In this document: positions 20,875 through 31,739 of the stretch, in pieces | Layout of the letters: every line of letters starts with the position of its first letter | Position numbering within the stretch: position 1 is the first letter of the stretch | Source of the DNA: Bettongia penicillata ogilbyi | Taxonomy: Eukaryota > Chordata > Mammalia > Diprotodontia > Potoroidae | Reading direction: 5' to 3' | NCBI GenBank assembly: GCA_023548195.1 | Contig: JAJHZJ010000041.1 | Location: forward strand, 1,116,001 to 1,180,000 | Length of the DNA stretch: 64,000 nt | Made by a program: the position numbers and the translations under genes | Notes under the pieces: model-generated | The model's input: only the letters and a program-made list of their open reading frames with translations | What the model was told of the DNA's origin: nothing | Database searches by the model: none

Positions 20875-21160
20875 GGAAGGAAGGAAGGAAGGAAGGAAGG
20901 AAGGAAGGAAGGAAGGAAGGAAGGAAGGAAGGAAGGAAGGAAGGAAGGAAGGAAGGAAGGAAGGAAGGAAGGAAGGAAGGAAGGAAGGAAGGAAGGAAGG
21001 AAGGGAGGGAGGGAGGGAGGGAGGGGAAGAAGGAGGAAGGAAAGGAGGAAGGAAAGGAGGAAGGAAAGAAGGAAGGAAAAAAGGAAGGAAGAGGAGGGAG
21101 GTAAGAACAGAGAAAGGGAGAGAGGGAGAAGGAAGAAAAATGGAAGAGGGAAAAGAAAAA
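20875..21160 (+). repeat. (GGAA)n microsatellite and polypurine tract
   Basis: About 32 uninterrupted GGAA units at 20875-21003, then GGGA, GGAAAG and GAAG variants to about 21160, all purine on the + strand. It lies 235 bp into the intron after exon A, so the transcript carries (UUCC)n. The long open frames here on both strands are repeat artefacts. Confidence 0.95.
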
Positions 21161-21394
21161 GGGACTTTCATCAGGGAATTTTGATACTTGTTTGCAACTC
21201 TGGTAAAAGGTTTGAGAGTATAAGTCTGACACTATTGACAAAAATGGAACTCCCAGGTTACTAAAAAAAAAAACAACTCCTAAATCAACCATTCTATCCT
21301 TGTATTACACAATTAAGCAGAATAAAGAGTTGGTTCCATAAAGTCAGAACTGATAAGGAAAAAAGGTACAGAGGAGGTAGTGGAGGAATCATAC

Positions 21395-21545
21395 CATATA
21401 AACTCCTTGCAATGTGAACAGTAGGTAGGTTGTCTCAGATATGTTGCCATAAACTTATGCCCATTAATTTGATGAACTCGTCTTCGCATAGCTCTTTGGC
21501 GCTTCCGAGTAAAATGTTTGAAGATTCTGTCTCTCTGGAGAGTTG
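21395..21545 (-). CDS. PRKCH: PRKCH exon A: pseudosubstrate and start of C1A
   Basis: This 151-bp exon starts with CA, completing an Ala codon split from the missing upstream exon, then carries 49 codons and ends with TG of a split Trp. It reads [11 protein letters not shown], then the basic autoinhibitory pseudosubstrate [13 protein letters not shown], with Ala where a substrate would have Ser/Thr. It then enters the first C1 finger (GHKF...YCSHCKEF), giving its first zinc ligands His and Cys-x2-Cys. The acceptor is TGTACAG and the donor is G|GTATGA. The pseudosubstrate sits in the catalytic cleft until diacylglycerol binds C1. The upstream exon that should supply the G of Ala was not found. 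Confidence 0.95.
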
Positions 21546-21839
21546 CTGTACATTGGGAAGATGAATGAGGAAAAGAAATATGTAATGATGGATTTGCAAA
21601 GTTGCATATGAATTACAAACTATTTTGAATTTATAAAAATGCATGTTGTTCTTTAAGATTAAAAAACACAGAGTGTTTCCTTTGTTACTGAACTGCAATA
21701 ATTTATATTTATGACTCTATAGCTATATCTCCATAATGGCACTAGTCATTTGTGACAGTCACAATATAACAAAATTTGTTGTTGGGTGTTTATCGTCAAA
21801 ACAAGGTATCATGAACCACACTAATAAATATATGAACGA

Positions 21840-24140
21840 CACTAAAAACAACGATAATAATGACAGATTAGTTATGTCAAAGGAGGTGACTAAAATTCTA
21901 GCTTCTCTATAAACCTGAAAAATGGCCAGGCCAGATAATATCCATTATTATCGCCTCAAATGCCTCACAGTGGTGCATTAATTATTAACAAGGAACTTTA
22001 CCAGCTTCCTCTTGGAAGTAAGCCTGATCTCTTCTTTCTTAACAGAAAATGTGTGTGTGTATGTGTTTGTCCTTTGTTGCTGAAGAAGACCATGGCATCA
22101 AGTCACTAATGACATGACTTGCACTTGACTTTGTTTTGAGTGAGGGAGGGCTGTGCTGGTCACCAGCCTCACTTCTCCTCCACAGTCATCTGAATCCAGT
22201 GACCAGATATTCATCAGGATGACTGGAGATGACCCAGGATGAGGCAATTGGGGGTAAGTGACTTGCCCAAGGTCACACAGCTGGTGAGTAGCAAGTGTCT
22301 GAGGTGAGATTTGAACTCAGGTCCTCCTGACTCCTACACTGGTGCTCTATCCACTGCACCATCTAGCTGCCCCTAACAGAAAGTATCTATTACCAAAGAT
22401 GAAAATACCAGTGATCTCTCCAAATATAGGCTAATTACATGTTTATGTAATTTATACAAAGTCTATTGACTGACTGACACTCAGAGCCTGTACCATAAAA
22501 AAAAAAAATCTATAAATGCTTACAACAAATAAGATATTGACTTAGGAGCAAAAAAAAAAAATGTGTCAAAAAATTCCATGTGTATAAAGAATAACTGTCT
22601 ACTTGGGAATTACTGAACAAGCTGCCCTAAAACACTGTACCATTTACGCTACCCTTACTAATAATTCTTGTGTTTCTAACTCAATTCTGTACTCATGACT
22701 TCTTTATGAATGACCAACATGTAACACGGATCCACATATAGTAATAATGCCAGTATATTTGACATCCACATGGTAAACTGTTTTCTGTTTAAAAGATGAC
22801 ACTAACCCAGCACTATCAAGACCAATTCATATAAAATATCATATTTTTCCGGGAGAAAGCTTAAGCCCATTGTAATTCTGCATAACCTTAAATCCATCAT
22901 CATCTCTCCTAAATAGAATTACTTGATGGCTTTCAAATTAAACAAGTTGAACCAACTGATTTAAATAGGTAACATCAAGTTTTATGACTCCACTGAAAAA
23001 AATACACTAAAAATGTTCATTAATGTCGTCTCATGGGACTCTTTCTCCAGTGATATATTAACATGTCATTTGGACTTGCTAGGTGTAAAATTCTTAATGT
23101 ACACCAAGGAAAGAGAGAGATTGAAAGTTTTGAGCTTGATGTCAAGAGATCAAGATGAACCCATGCTCTAGGTAAGACATTTGGAGCATAAAGATATTAA
23201 GGGAAAGATTGCTGTTGAATATATTTACTTAGAGAATAAATTTAGAGAAATCAAAGCTGAATAGGAAGAAGACACTGAACTAATTAACACTGACTCAACA
23301 CCAGTCTTAATGAAGACATTTAGATTAGTAAAATAGACTCTAACAGATTAAAAAAAAACATTCTAACAAAAACTCATAAAATATTAACAATCCATAGAAC
23401 CCAACATCCTATAGCTATAGTCAATATTTTATATATGTATGTAAATATACATATATATATACACATATATGTATATATATATCAGCTATGAAAAGATGAA
23501 CAGGAAGAATGTAGTTATAGATATAGACAGCTATTCTGAGACCACAACAAAGTTACAAAAATACATTTTGAATAAGCAGACATTACTTCCTGAGTGAAAC
23601 CAAAGGATGATAAAAGGTATAAACCAATGGATTTCGAAATAACTATATATGTCCATGAAATGACTACGAAATGAGAGAATTCAAAGGAGTGGAAGCTATG
23701 TGAATCAATAATATTTCAGGTGCAAACATGTGGATGTCATGTGATTTGTTTATGAAAATGGTAGGAATCATGTTGGCAATTCAGGACCAGGTCATTGATA
23801 CCAGAAATTATGGAAAATAGTTATCTATATCCTAAGAATCCTGTATTTATTACTCAAAGTAGATTATGCATAGACGATTATGAGTATTTGGTATGATGAT
23901 ACAAACTGTGTAATAGTATGCTTCAGGATTTAACAATTTAGCAGCACTTACCAAATACCTATCAGGATGTGACCTGGTGACTAGAATTACACATCAGAAG
24001 ATTAAGAAATCTTTCTATAGAATGACAGCCAACAAAATCCAATACTGTGATATTACAGATCTCAAAACACCTCAGCTATTCAATAAACTGTACTCAAAGC
24101 TGCTTATTATCACACACTTGCCTAGACAGAATATTGATGC
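21840..24140 (+). pseudogene. Degenerate LINE, Dong/R4-like reverse transcriptase
   Basis: Three-frame reading gives ordered LINE landmarks. KMARPDNIHYYRLKCLT (near 21940) is the GKAPGPDG...LK start of RT. KDENTSDLSKYRLITCLCNL (22395-22454) matches the YRPITCLP region. HIFPGESLSPL then FCITLNP (22840-22890) matches QGDSLSPLLFCIALNP. NMSFGLARCK (23060) matches the thumb motif. KTHKILTIHRTQHP (23370) and IQDQVIDTRNY (23779) match the downstream conserved blocks. Stops and frameshifts are many, so it is dead. A SINE (22050-22377) interrupts it. YRPITCLP-type motifs characterise the R4/Dong group as I know it. The ends are approximate. Confidence 0.7.
22050..22377 (-). repeat. SINE family B copy 2, inserted in the LINE
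   Basis: 'tgtttgtcctttgttgctga', 'gacatgacttgcacttgac', 'tgagtgagggagggctgtgc', then 'aagtgacttgcccaaggtca', 'ctggtgctctatccactgc' and 'accatctagctgcccc'. The reversed tRNA head at its right end sets the orientation. 'aacagaaa' occurs on both sides of the insertion ('cttaacagaaaa...cctaacagaaag') and is a likely target-site duplication. Confidence 0.75.
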
Positions 24141-24149
24141 ATAAAAAAT

Positions 24150-24850
24150 TAAGAGTAATACTTTTCACCTATTTGTTAAGCCATTCTCCAACTTACAGAC
24201 ATCTACTCAGTTTCCAATTCTCTGTTATTATCAAAATTTCTGCTATAAATATCTTGGTATATGTATATATATGCACACACACATACATATGCCATATATG
24301 TGCATATACATATACATACACACACATACACACATATGGACTTTCTTCTTATCTATACCCTCTTTATAATATCTGCCTAATAGTGGAGTCTCTGCATCAA
24401 AGAGTTTGGACATATCAGTCACTTTATTTGCATAATTCCAAATTGCTTTCAAAAATGGTTCCACTAATAACTGCACCAACAATGCACTAGTGTTCTTCTC
24501 TTTCCACATCTTCTCTTCTGTAATTTTTGTAAATTTCCATTGTGTAAAGTGACACCTCAGTTGTTCTGACTGACACTTCTCTTAGTAGTAGTGATGTGGG
24601 GCATTCTTTCACACTGTTAAGAATTCACAATTCTTTTGAGAACCATTTGTTCATATACTTCAACCACTTTTCTACTGGGGATTAGCTTTCGATCATATAT
24701 CTATGTATCTATAGACACATAGATATTTATCTATCTACATATCTGTCAATCATTTATATGTCTTAGATGCCAATCCCATCAGAGAAACTGGATAAAGACT
24801 TTCTCCCATTGAACAACTTCAAGAACAATAAATATTTTAACATTTTACCA
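24150..24850 (-). repeat. L1 ORF2/3' fragment, antisense
   Basis: 'tttccaattctctgttatta', 'aaatttctgctataaatatc', 'ccaaattgctttcaaaaatgg', 'actgcaccaacaatgcac', 'acttttctactggggatta' follow the antisense L1 order also seen at 61400-61880. A (TA/CA)n patch lies at 24255-24340. 24851-25234 shows nothing firm. Confidence 0.75.
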
Positions 24851-25234
24851 TGCCAGATACTCATAATCTTTAAGCTACAATGGAAAGAAAAAAATTTAAA
24901 TAAAGACATTTAACAAAGGAGATCAAAATCATGTGGCAACATGTCTTTCCTGTTAATCTTTCTTATTATTAGAGTTATATCAAAGAAGCATTCAGTGAGA
25001 CTATAGAGGATGCATTTATATCCTAATACTTTTATTTAGTTACAAAAACCAGTGATTTTGCCCATTTGTGGAACAGCAAATAGAACATTAAATATAAAAG
25101 AACAACTGGAGGACAGTAACTTGTCTTAGAAGCATTTCTATTTGAATGCCATCAAAAGGATGAGAATGAAACGATAGTAATGATAATGATGTATATGACG
25201 ATAGCAAAAAAAATAACAGCTGGTTTTTATACTG

Positions 25235-25460
25235 GATCTGCAGAGCTCCTTACGTTTGTCTCCTTTGACCTTCAAAACAAACCTGTGGGTTAGTGCTATC
25301 ATTCTTCCCATTTTCTAGATGAAAGACTTTTATTAAGCTTAGAGAGCTTGAATGTTTTGCCCAGGGACACAGCTAATAAGTGTGTTAAGTGGTCTTCAAA
25401 TGCGATTGTCCTCACCTCCCTACCAGAACTCTAGCCACTACACCACAAGGCCTCTTACCC
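25235..25460 (-). repeat. MIR-like SINE, antisense
   Basis: 'gagctccttacgtttgtctc', 'cttcaaaacaaacctgtggg', 'ttcttcccattttctagatg', 'gggacacagctaataagtg' and 'actctagccactacac' in order. 25461-26180 contains no recognisable feature. Confidence 0.65.
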
Positions 25461-26182
25461 ATAACTGAGGCAGGAATACTGAAATATACTAGGTCCAGCT
25501 GTCTAGAATCTATAATATACCTAAAGGGTATATAGTTCAATCCCCTCTCTCATCTATCCCCAGAAAATACATGAAGCAACTTGCCTACAGTCCAAACATC
25601 CAGGGCACCAAGAAAGGGTTAAATGGGAACAAAATAGCCTGAATCACCAGGAGCATCCTTGTCTGCTTCCCATGTTGTATAATCAGCAGCAGCACCAGAC
25701 CCCTCCCACAATGCGAGTCTATTCCTTTGGATCCTGTGACAGTTACAGCTGTATATTGTAGGACAGGGGCACATGGACACAGAGGTGCCTTCTAGTCCCT
25801 GGAGCAACATTTAGTCAAAGTGTGGCAGCTGCCACACTATCAGTCAGCTCTGTCCTTTGCCAGACGTTGCGTGGTAGCAGTGGCTGACTAAAAATCCAGC
25901 CTACAAAATCAGTCTATGGGCTGTTCCAGCTGTTGCAAAACCCCTTTTATTTTTTGAGAGGGGAAAGCTACTGCTGCAGTTGCAAGCAAAACAGCAATCT
26001 TCTATCTTTTTGCAGTGAACTTGAAGACTTTTTTTTCTTTCCTCTCTTCCCACATGGATTTTCTGTAAGGAAGGTCAGAAAAGATATCTGAGAACCCAGG
26101 TGTCTCCCACTGGATACCTAACAGGGTCACTATGATACTTCTTGGCTCCCATACTGACAGAAAGGTGACTGCACTTGGATCA

Positions 26183-26950
26183 ATCAATCAACATTTATTA
26201 AGTACCTACTATGGATCAGGTCCTGTGCTAAGTGCTAGAGATGCAAAAAGAGGCAAAATACAGACCTTGCACTCAAGAATTACAATCTAATGGGGAAGGC
26301 AACATGTAAATAATTTTATATTTGTATGTATATACATATATAGTATATACATACAGGATAAATAGAGGGAAGGTACTGGAATTAAGAAGGGTTGGGAATG
26401 GTTTCCTGTAGAACGTGGAATTTTAATTGAGATTTAAAGGAAGAGGGAGGTCAATAGTCTTATTAAAGGAGGGAGGGGATTCCAGGCATGGGGGGCAGAC
26501 AGAGAAAATGCTTGGAGGTGAGATAAGAGTGTCTTATTTGTGGAACAGCAAGGAGGTTAGTGTCACTGGATCAAAGGGCATATTTTGGGGAAGTTTATGA
26601 AGGACTTTGAATGCCAAATTGAGTATTTATTTTTTATTTGATCCTGGAGGTGATAGGGAACCAATGGAGTTTACTGAGTGGGGGATGGCTGGGGTGTGAC
26701 ATGGTGGGATCTGTGCTTTAGGAAAATCACATTAGAGGCTGGATGGATTGGAGCAGGGAGAGACTCAGGCAGGCAGACAGACCAGGAAGCTACTGCAATA
26801 ATCCAGGTATGAGGTGATGAGGGCCTGCTTCAGAGAGGTGACAGTGTCAGAGGATAGAAAGGGGGAATGTATGAGAGGCACTGGAAAGGGGAAACCAACA
26901 GACCTTGCCCACAGCTTAGATATGACTGAGAGACAGTAAAGAAACCAAGA
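26183..26950 (-). repeat. L2-like LINE 3' region, antisense
   Basis: Begins 'caatcaacatttattaagta', 'gtcctgtgctaagtgctag', then 'ggaacagcaaggaggttagtg', 'aggactttgaatgcc', 'cctggaggtgatagggaacc' and 'gaagctactgcaataatcc'. The reverse complement resembles an L2 3' end. Related stretches lie at 36530-36990 and 57425-58620. Confidence 0.65.
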
Positions 26951-26974
26951 TAGTTCCTACATTGTGAACCTGAG

Positions 26975-27375
26975 GGATTATTAGAAAACTTGAGTTCAAA
27001 TCCAGCCTCAGACACTTACTAGCTATATGGCAAGTGACTAAACATCTCTCAGTCTTGGTTTCCTTTTGCGTAAAATTGAAAAAATAATAACACTTACCCG
27101 AGGGGGTCATTGTGAGAATCAAATGAGATAATATTTGTAAAACATTCTGGAAGCCTTGGAGTGCTATGCGAATGCCAGCTATTATTGAAAACCCATGTTA
27201 GAACATTGAAAATTAAATCATCTCCATGCCATGATAATGCAGTGGAGCAGATCTTTAGAGAAGGACCTTTGAAAGTTAGTATAAAATTTTCAGACTTCCT
27301 TTTTTTATACTGTTTTATACTATATATACTTTATACTACTATACTATTTTATACTATATTTTATACTATTTTCCA
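26975..27375 (+). repeat. SINE and a TTTATACTA-type minisatellite
   Basis: 26975-27190 is a sense SINE ('gagttcaaatccagcctcag', 'aatgagataatatttgtaaaac' in part, 'atgcgaatgccagctattatt'). 27295-27375 repeats 'ttttatactat' about seven times with length variation. 27376-28230 shows nothing I can name. Confidence 0.7.
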
Positions 27376-28234
27376 TGATTGTCTTTCATTTAAAAAATGG
27401 AACAAATATGGAAACATCTTACATGATAATATTCTTTAGCCTTAAATGTAGTTCAAATTTATTCAAATGAAAGAAAGGTTATATATTAAAAAGTATGAAC
27501 AGAACAGAAAAAAATGGCCCTAGAAATGTATTCTGGTTCCTGGCACTGATTCTTCAACTCCTCTGTGGATAACAGTGGGCAGCATCCTCATTATTTATAT
27601 CACTCATTTAGGTCAGAGTTAAGAGAACTAAATATTTAATTCTGTTGTGTCAAATCAAACAGGACTTGAAAAATTGGTTAGATCACATTTCTCTCAAGCA
27701 TATGACATCACAATCTGACATGTTTTGTGGCTGAAACTGGTATTTCAACTTTTGTACCCGAAGTATACTTAAGCAATAGTAAACAGGAAAATCAATTGGT
27801 ATGAAGAGCTAATATGAGGTCACATTCCAATCTCAAGATACTGTATGTGCTGGCTACTTTTGTCCCTCACTGGGAACTGGTTATTACAAGCCATCGATAA
27901 TTTTGAAATCAAATTCAGAATTCCATCCAAAACTTGATTTTGAGCTTATGTTTCCCAACAATATTCAGAAAATAGTAGTAAGGCCACAGAAAATATCTAA
28001 GTTACAGAGGAAAGTTTCTGTGGCAGCAACATAATCTTATACTCATAACACTCTTCGGTTGATTCAGGCCTTTGTAGACTAGCTTAAATCTCTTCTTAAA
28101 AATCAAGCAAAGAAAAGTCTGAGTTGTTTCATGCTCTGAATATATCTTGCTGAAATCTGCTTGAATTCAAAGTGTCATATTCGTTAGATTATATTTTTAG
28201 ATAGTTCTAGGATATTTTGTCATTAGCCAACAAT

Positions 28235-28345
28235 CGATAAGCATTTAATCAACCAACACCTAATAGATGCCAGGCACTGTGCCAGTAGGTCCTTGGAATA
28301 GTGATAAAAGTGAAACAATCCCTGTCTACAAGGAGCTTATCCTAG
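28235..28345 (-). repeat. L2/MIR-type tail, antisense
   Basis: 'gataagcatttaatcaacc', 'gatgccaggcactgtgccag' and 'ctgtctacaaggagcttatc', the reverse of a LINE2-type 3' tail. Confidence 0.6.
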
Positions 28346-28401
28346 TTGAAAAAACAACATATGCATGTATATGTGTATGTACTATGTGTGTACATAAATT
28401 T

Positions 28402-29318
28402 ATATAGTCAATCCATAATAGTGATGCATTTATCTTTCGTGACTTCAAGCATTTGTGTGATTTTATTAGCAACATCATGTTCTTTTGTGTTGGTAACTGC
28501 ATATTCATATCTATACACAGTAGAGAAAAAATGAGAGGCATGATGCATACAAGTTTGTGGAGTAGCTAGTATCCTAGAAGGCATTTCACTGGTCTTACCG
28601 GTCTATGTCACTTGGTCTACACCACCGTAAAGAGCTCCCAGAGCATTCATTGCATATTTTCATCCTTTGTCTTTAAAACTCAAGTTGTATGTTGCAATTA
28701 TGCCTCCAAATTGAAGTGCAAGTCCTTTGGGCACTAAGGTGATGTTGAAACTCAGTCTCAGCATCTTCCAACAGCAGGGACTAAAATCTCAGCAACCTCT
28801 TCCTTGGTGTTCAGAGGGTGGCCAAGGCAGAGAGGTTTACAGCAGTATAATGTACAGTATAATGCCCTCACACTGCCATCTGACACAGTAGAAGGTAAGA
28901 TTCAGGTTGAAAAATATTTTAGCTTTTTTTTTTTTTTGCTATACAGTATTTATGGTACTATAGATTTCATGAAAAGTGAAATAAATTTTTTTAAATTGTG
29001 ATATTAGCACAAACGGTCACAGAATTCTAGGGAATTGCTAGTGAGAAAAATGTTTTTCATGTTACCAATTTTATTTTGTGTACTGTATTTTATGGGCTAT
29101 TTCACGGTTAGTGTTAGGAAAAGTGTACATTATCAGAGTTAATGTTTTGTTATAAAGAATTATATGCAGAAAAAATATGTTTTTGGCAATATCTAGTGAA
29201 AGATTAGTTTTTGGTGATTATGGGAAACTCTCTGTTTCCTATAGGTTCAATGGATCAACAATTTTGACTTCCACAACGTTTTCTAAGAACGTGACCCCTG
29301 CAAAAGTAGAGAATTGAC
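28402..29318. mobile_element. Candidate non-autonomous DNA transposon (Tigger/mariner-like)
   Basis: The left edge 'tatatagtcaat' and the right edge 'attgactgtatata' form a short inverted repeat flanked by TA. The right-hand 300 bp ('gcaaaagtagagaattgactg', 'aacaattttgacttccac') looks like the terminal region of a pogo/Tigger-type element. No transposase ORF was recognised. The terminal inverted repeat is only 8-10 bp, so this is tentative. Confidence 0.4.
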
Positions 29319-29339
29319 TGTATATACAAACACATACTA

Positions 29340-29810
29340 AGTAGAAGCAAGGTAACTGGCCTTGAAGGCGCTAGTAGACGCTGTAGATGTATGATTAGCT
29401 GAATCTAGAGTTGAACAGGAAGAAGAGAGTGGGCAGAATTGCATTGGGCAACTTGCTTCATGCTTTTCATGAAGCCAAGGTTCTCCTTGGAATGAAGGTT
29501 CATCTTTTTAACACCAGTATTCCTTCATTAACTATACCTGAGTTTCTAAAGAAGTAGATGACCCAAAGGACAATAGAGGGGCATATTGAGTGTAAACAAT
29601 CTGTAATCAACAAATTAACAAAGGATGACACAAAAGATATCATCAAGAGAGATGTAGGAATAGAGAAGATAGGTCAGCCATGCTCAAAAGCAAGGGTAAC
29701 TGATGGACAACTAGTATGCTCCACTTGTATTCATACAATGTCAGGAGATTTGGAGAAAGACAGCAGAGTGGATAGACTGTCTTTGGATGATCTGAGGCCT
29801 TGACCAAAAA
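29340..29810 (+). pseudogene. RTE-clade LINE, C-terminal ORF remnant
   Basis: Reading + frames gives ELNRKKRVGRIALGNL, then GMKVHLFNTSI, then TQRTIEGHIE and DIIKRDVGIEKIGQ. These follow the RTE order (LGRRKRAGWAAFG, KAHLFNTTVLPAL, TQRAMERHM, D(V/I)I...SK.RWAGH). A frameshift separates the blocks, and the tail TDGQLVCSTCIH parallels the ...D.RWTTRVTEW part. Not a cellular gene. Confidence 0.6.
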
Positions 29811-30875
29811 TGGAAGAGGATGAGAAGGAGGGATTTCAAATTATATTTCATCTCTGACCCCAATTCCTTTTCACATGGAATCCTTTTTTTGGTATGTGTT
29901 CGATGTGTAGAGAAATGCTCTTTTGGGGGAACGTTTAAGCCCAAAATAATTAAAAAATAAGACTCAAAACAACAACTACTCTGTCTGTTCATCCTGCCAG
30001 TGCTATGACCACCTAATTATGTTGCAGCTGGTCCATGACACTACAATATCGCTACATGAAAAGGAGCTCGAAGAAAAGCTTTGCTCAATCCAGGAGACAG
30101 AGAATTACAGAATAAGGCGGCAAAGAAAATACTGATCACTGAATGTGACTGACTTTATATATGACACCTGCTCAGGCCAAGTAGTAACCACTGTCTAAAC
30201 CTGGCTAGCCAGTTATCATCATTATTATAACAGTTGGTTCAGTCAGGTCTGACTCCTGGGGACCCCACTGGAGGTTTTCTTGGCTGATATTGGAGTGATT
30301 TGCCATTTCCTTCTCTAGGTCATTTCATAGATGAGGAAACTGAGACACACAGGGTTAAGTAACTTGCCCTGGGGAGGGGGTCACACAGCTAGTAAGTATC
30401 TGAGGTCAGATTTGAACTCAGGAAGATGAATTTTCCAGACTCCAGGCCCAGCACTTTATCCACTGTGCCACCTGGCTGATCATATAGGATCCTACATTAG
30501 AGACCACTTAGATGGAAATCAACGAATCAGTATTACCTTGTTTCACAAGAACTGGGTAATAGGACTCAACTTTATAAACAAATTTTGTTTCTAATTTAAT
30601 TTTAATTTAAGGACATAATTTTTGAAAAATTTTTTTTTCAATTAAGAAGCTTTTATTTTCTCTCATCCAATGGAACAAAAAGGAAAGTATAACCTTAAGA
30701 CTCCATTTCATTCAGCATGCTCCCCCTCCCCCTCCTATTCTGAGTACATTTCAGGGTAACAAGCTCCTAGCCCAAGAAGTTATCTGAAAATTTACAAAAG
30801 TTTGCATATGATAACACTATGCACAGTGCCCAGCACTTGGTGAAAGCTTAGTAAATGTTTGTTGACTGAATAAAC
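29811..30875. repeat. Antisense tRNA SINE and L2-like tail
   Basis: 30217-30482 is a nearly complete antisense tRNA SINE ('cagttggttcagtcaggtct', 'ttcttggctgatattggag', 'cacacagctagtaagtatc', 'tatccactgtgccacctgg'). 30700-30875 is an L2-like tail ('gcacagtgcccagcacttgg', 'taaatgtttgttgactgaat'). 29811-30216 and 30876-31270 show nothing firm. Confidence 0.7.
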
Positions 30876-31274
30876 ATGAGCCTTCTAAATATGGTAATGT
30901 TATTTATAAAAGAAGTTTCCTTGTTGGCAAGAAAGCTACCCGACTTTATAAAGAACTCCCAGCCCATGACAGGAATCGTATAACCTTCTTGTTTACAACG
31001 TGCTTTATAATATATATATATAACTGAAGAAAGAGAACTCAATTTCTCACTTCCTTTGGATAACCTTTTGAACTTCTATTTACCACAAGGAACAGACCTG
31101 GAATCTGGTATGCTTTCTAAGCCCACATTTAGCAGCCAATGAAATGAATATCGAACCATTAAATGGTTATTTTTTAAAACTTATTAAACTGTGTTTTGGT
31201 TATAATAAATATTAAAATGATCTGTCCACACCAGAAAACATTAACGATGATTTCAGGGGGAAAAAAAAAAGAAG

Positions 31275-31690
31275 AAATTGGCATGAAGTACAGAGATGTG
31301 CGTTCAGATCACGCCCCTGACAATTACTAGTCTACAACTATGAGTAAGTTGCCCTCTTTGAGTTCTTGCTTCCTCATCTGTAAAATGGAAATAATAATGC
31401 CTCTGGGACCTACCCCACTAGTTTGTAGTAAGGATCAAATAGGCTAATACAGGGGTGGAGAACCTGAGGCCTCAAGGCCTCATGTGGCCCTCTAGGTCCT
31501 CAAGTGGGGCCCTTTGACTGAACCTAACTTCACAGAACAAATCCCCTTAATCAAAGGATTTGTCAGTTGAAAGGCAGCAACAGAGGACCTAGAAGGCCAC
31601 ATATGGCCTCGAGGCCACAGGTTCCCCACCTCTGGGCTAATAGGAGCTTTGTGCAAAGCTTACAGAGATAGAGGTTGGTTAATAATATTT
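31275..31690 (+). repeat. MIR-like SINE split by a hAT element
   Basis: Left part 31275-31449 ('gtgcgttcagatcacgccc', 'tcctcatctgtaaaatggaa', 'gatcaaataggctaata'). The right part resumes at 31643 ('ggagctttgtgcaaagctta'). The break is exactly the hAT insertion 31450-31634. Confidence 0.7.
31450..31634. mobile_element. hAT-type MITE with perfect 8-bp target duplication
   Basis: 185 bp. Termini CAGGGGTGGAGAACCT and AGGTTCCCCACCTCTG are inverted repeats, extended inward by near-palindromic sequence ('aggcctcatgtggccctcta' against 'agaaggccacatatggcct'). Flanked by GGCTAATA at 31442-31449 and 31635-31642. An 8-bp duplication and a CAGGGG terminus are hallmarks of hAT transposons. No ORF, so it was moved by another element's transposase. 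Confidence 0.9.
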
Positions 31691-31739
31691 TTAAAAATAA
31701 TATTAAAATAAATGAAATGAATAGTTGCATGAAAGTAGA

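Larger units (their letters stand above)
2985..21545 (-). other. PRKCH: PRKCH gene, internal part (seven exons A-G)
   Basis: Protein kinase C eta is a novel-type PKC, activated by diacylglycerol/phorbol ester without calcium, that phosphorylates Ser/Thr at membranes and is prominent in epithelia. Seven exons on the minus strand join in one frame to about 282 codons, roughly residues 143-425 of a protein near 683 residues. Introns A-B to F-G are about 2907, 3183, 1916, 3390, 6027 and 290 bp. Eta rather than epsilon is chosen from diagnostic stretches: [44 protein letters not shown] and [13 protein letters not shown]2-domain exons and the rest of the kinase were searched for by eye and not found. 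No promoter lies in the window. Exon numbering 3-9 is inferred from the human gene. Confidence 0.95.

Noticed and set aside
20875..21003. Regular array resembling a CRISPR or satellite
   Set aside because: It is a 4-bp microsatellite without spacers; the host is a vertebrate.
20725..21292. Overlapping open frames of 109-179 codons, basic (GRKE) or Pro/Ser/Phe-rich on opposite strands
   Set aside because: They are direct translations of the (GGAA)n tract in different frames; no protein family, no splice link.
2985..21545. Assignment to PRKCE or another PKC
   Set aside because: C1B (CKICKMNVH), V3 hinge and the kinase start match eta rather than epsilon, delta or theta; introns and intact frames exclude a processed copy.
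29558..29803. 81-codon frame starting with Met
   Set aside because: Matches the RTE C-terminal pattern and continues upstream in another frame; a pseudogene of a LINE.
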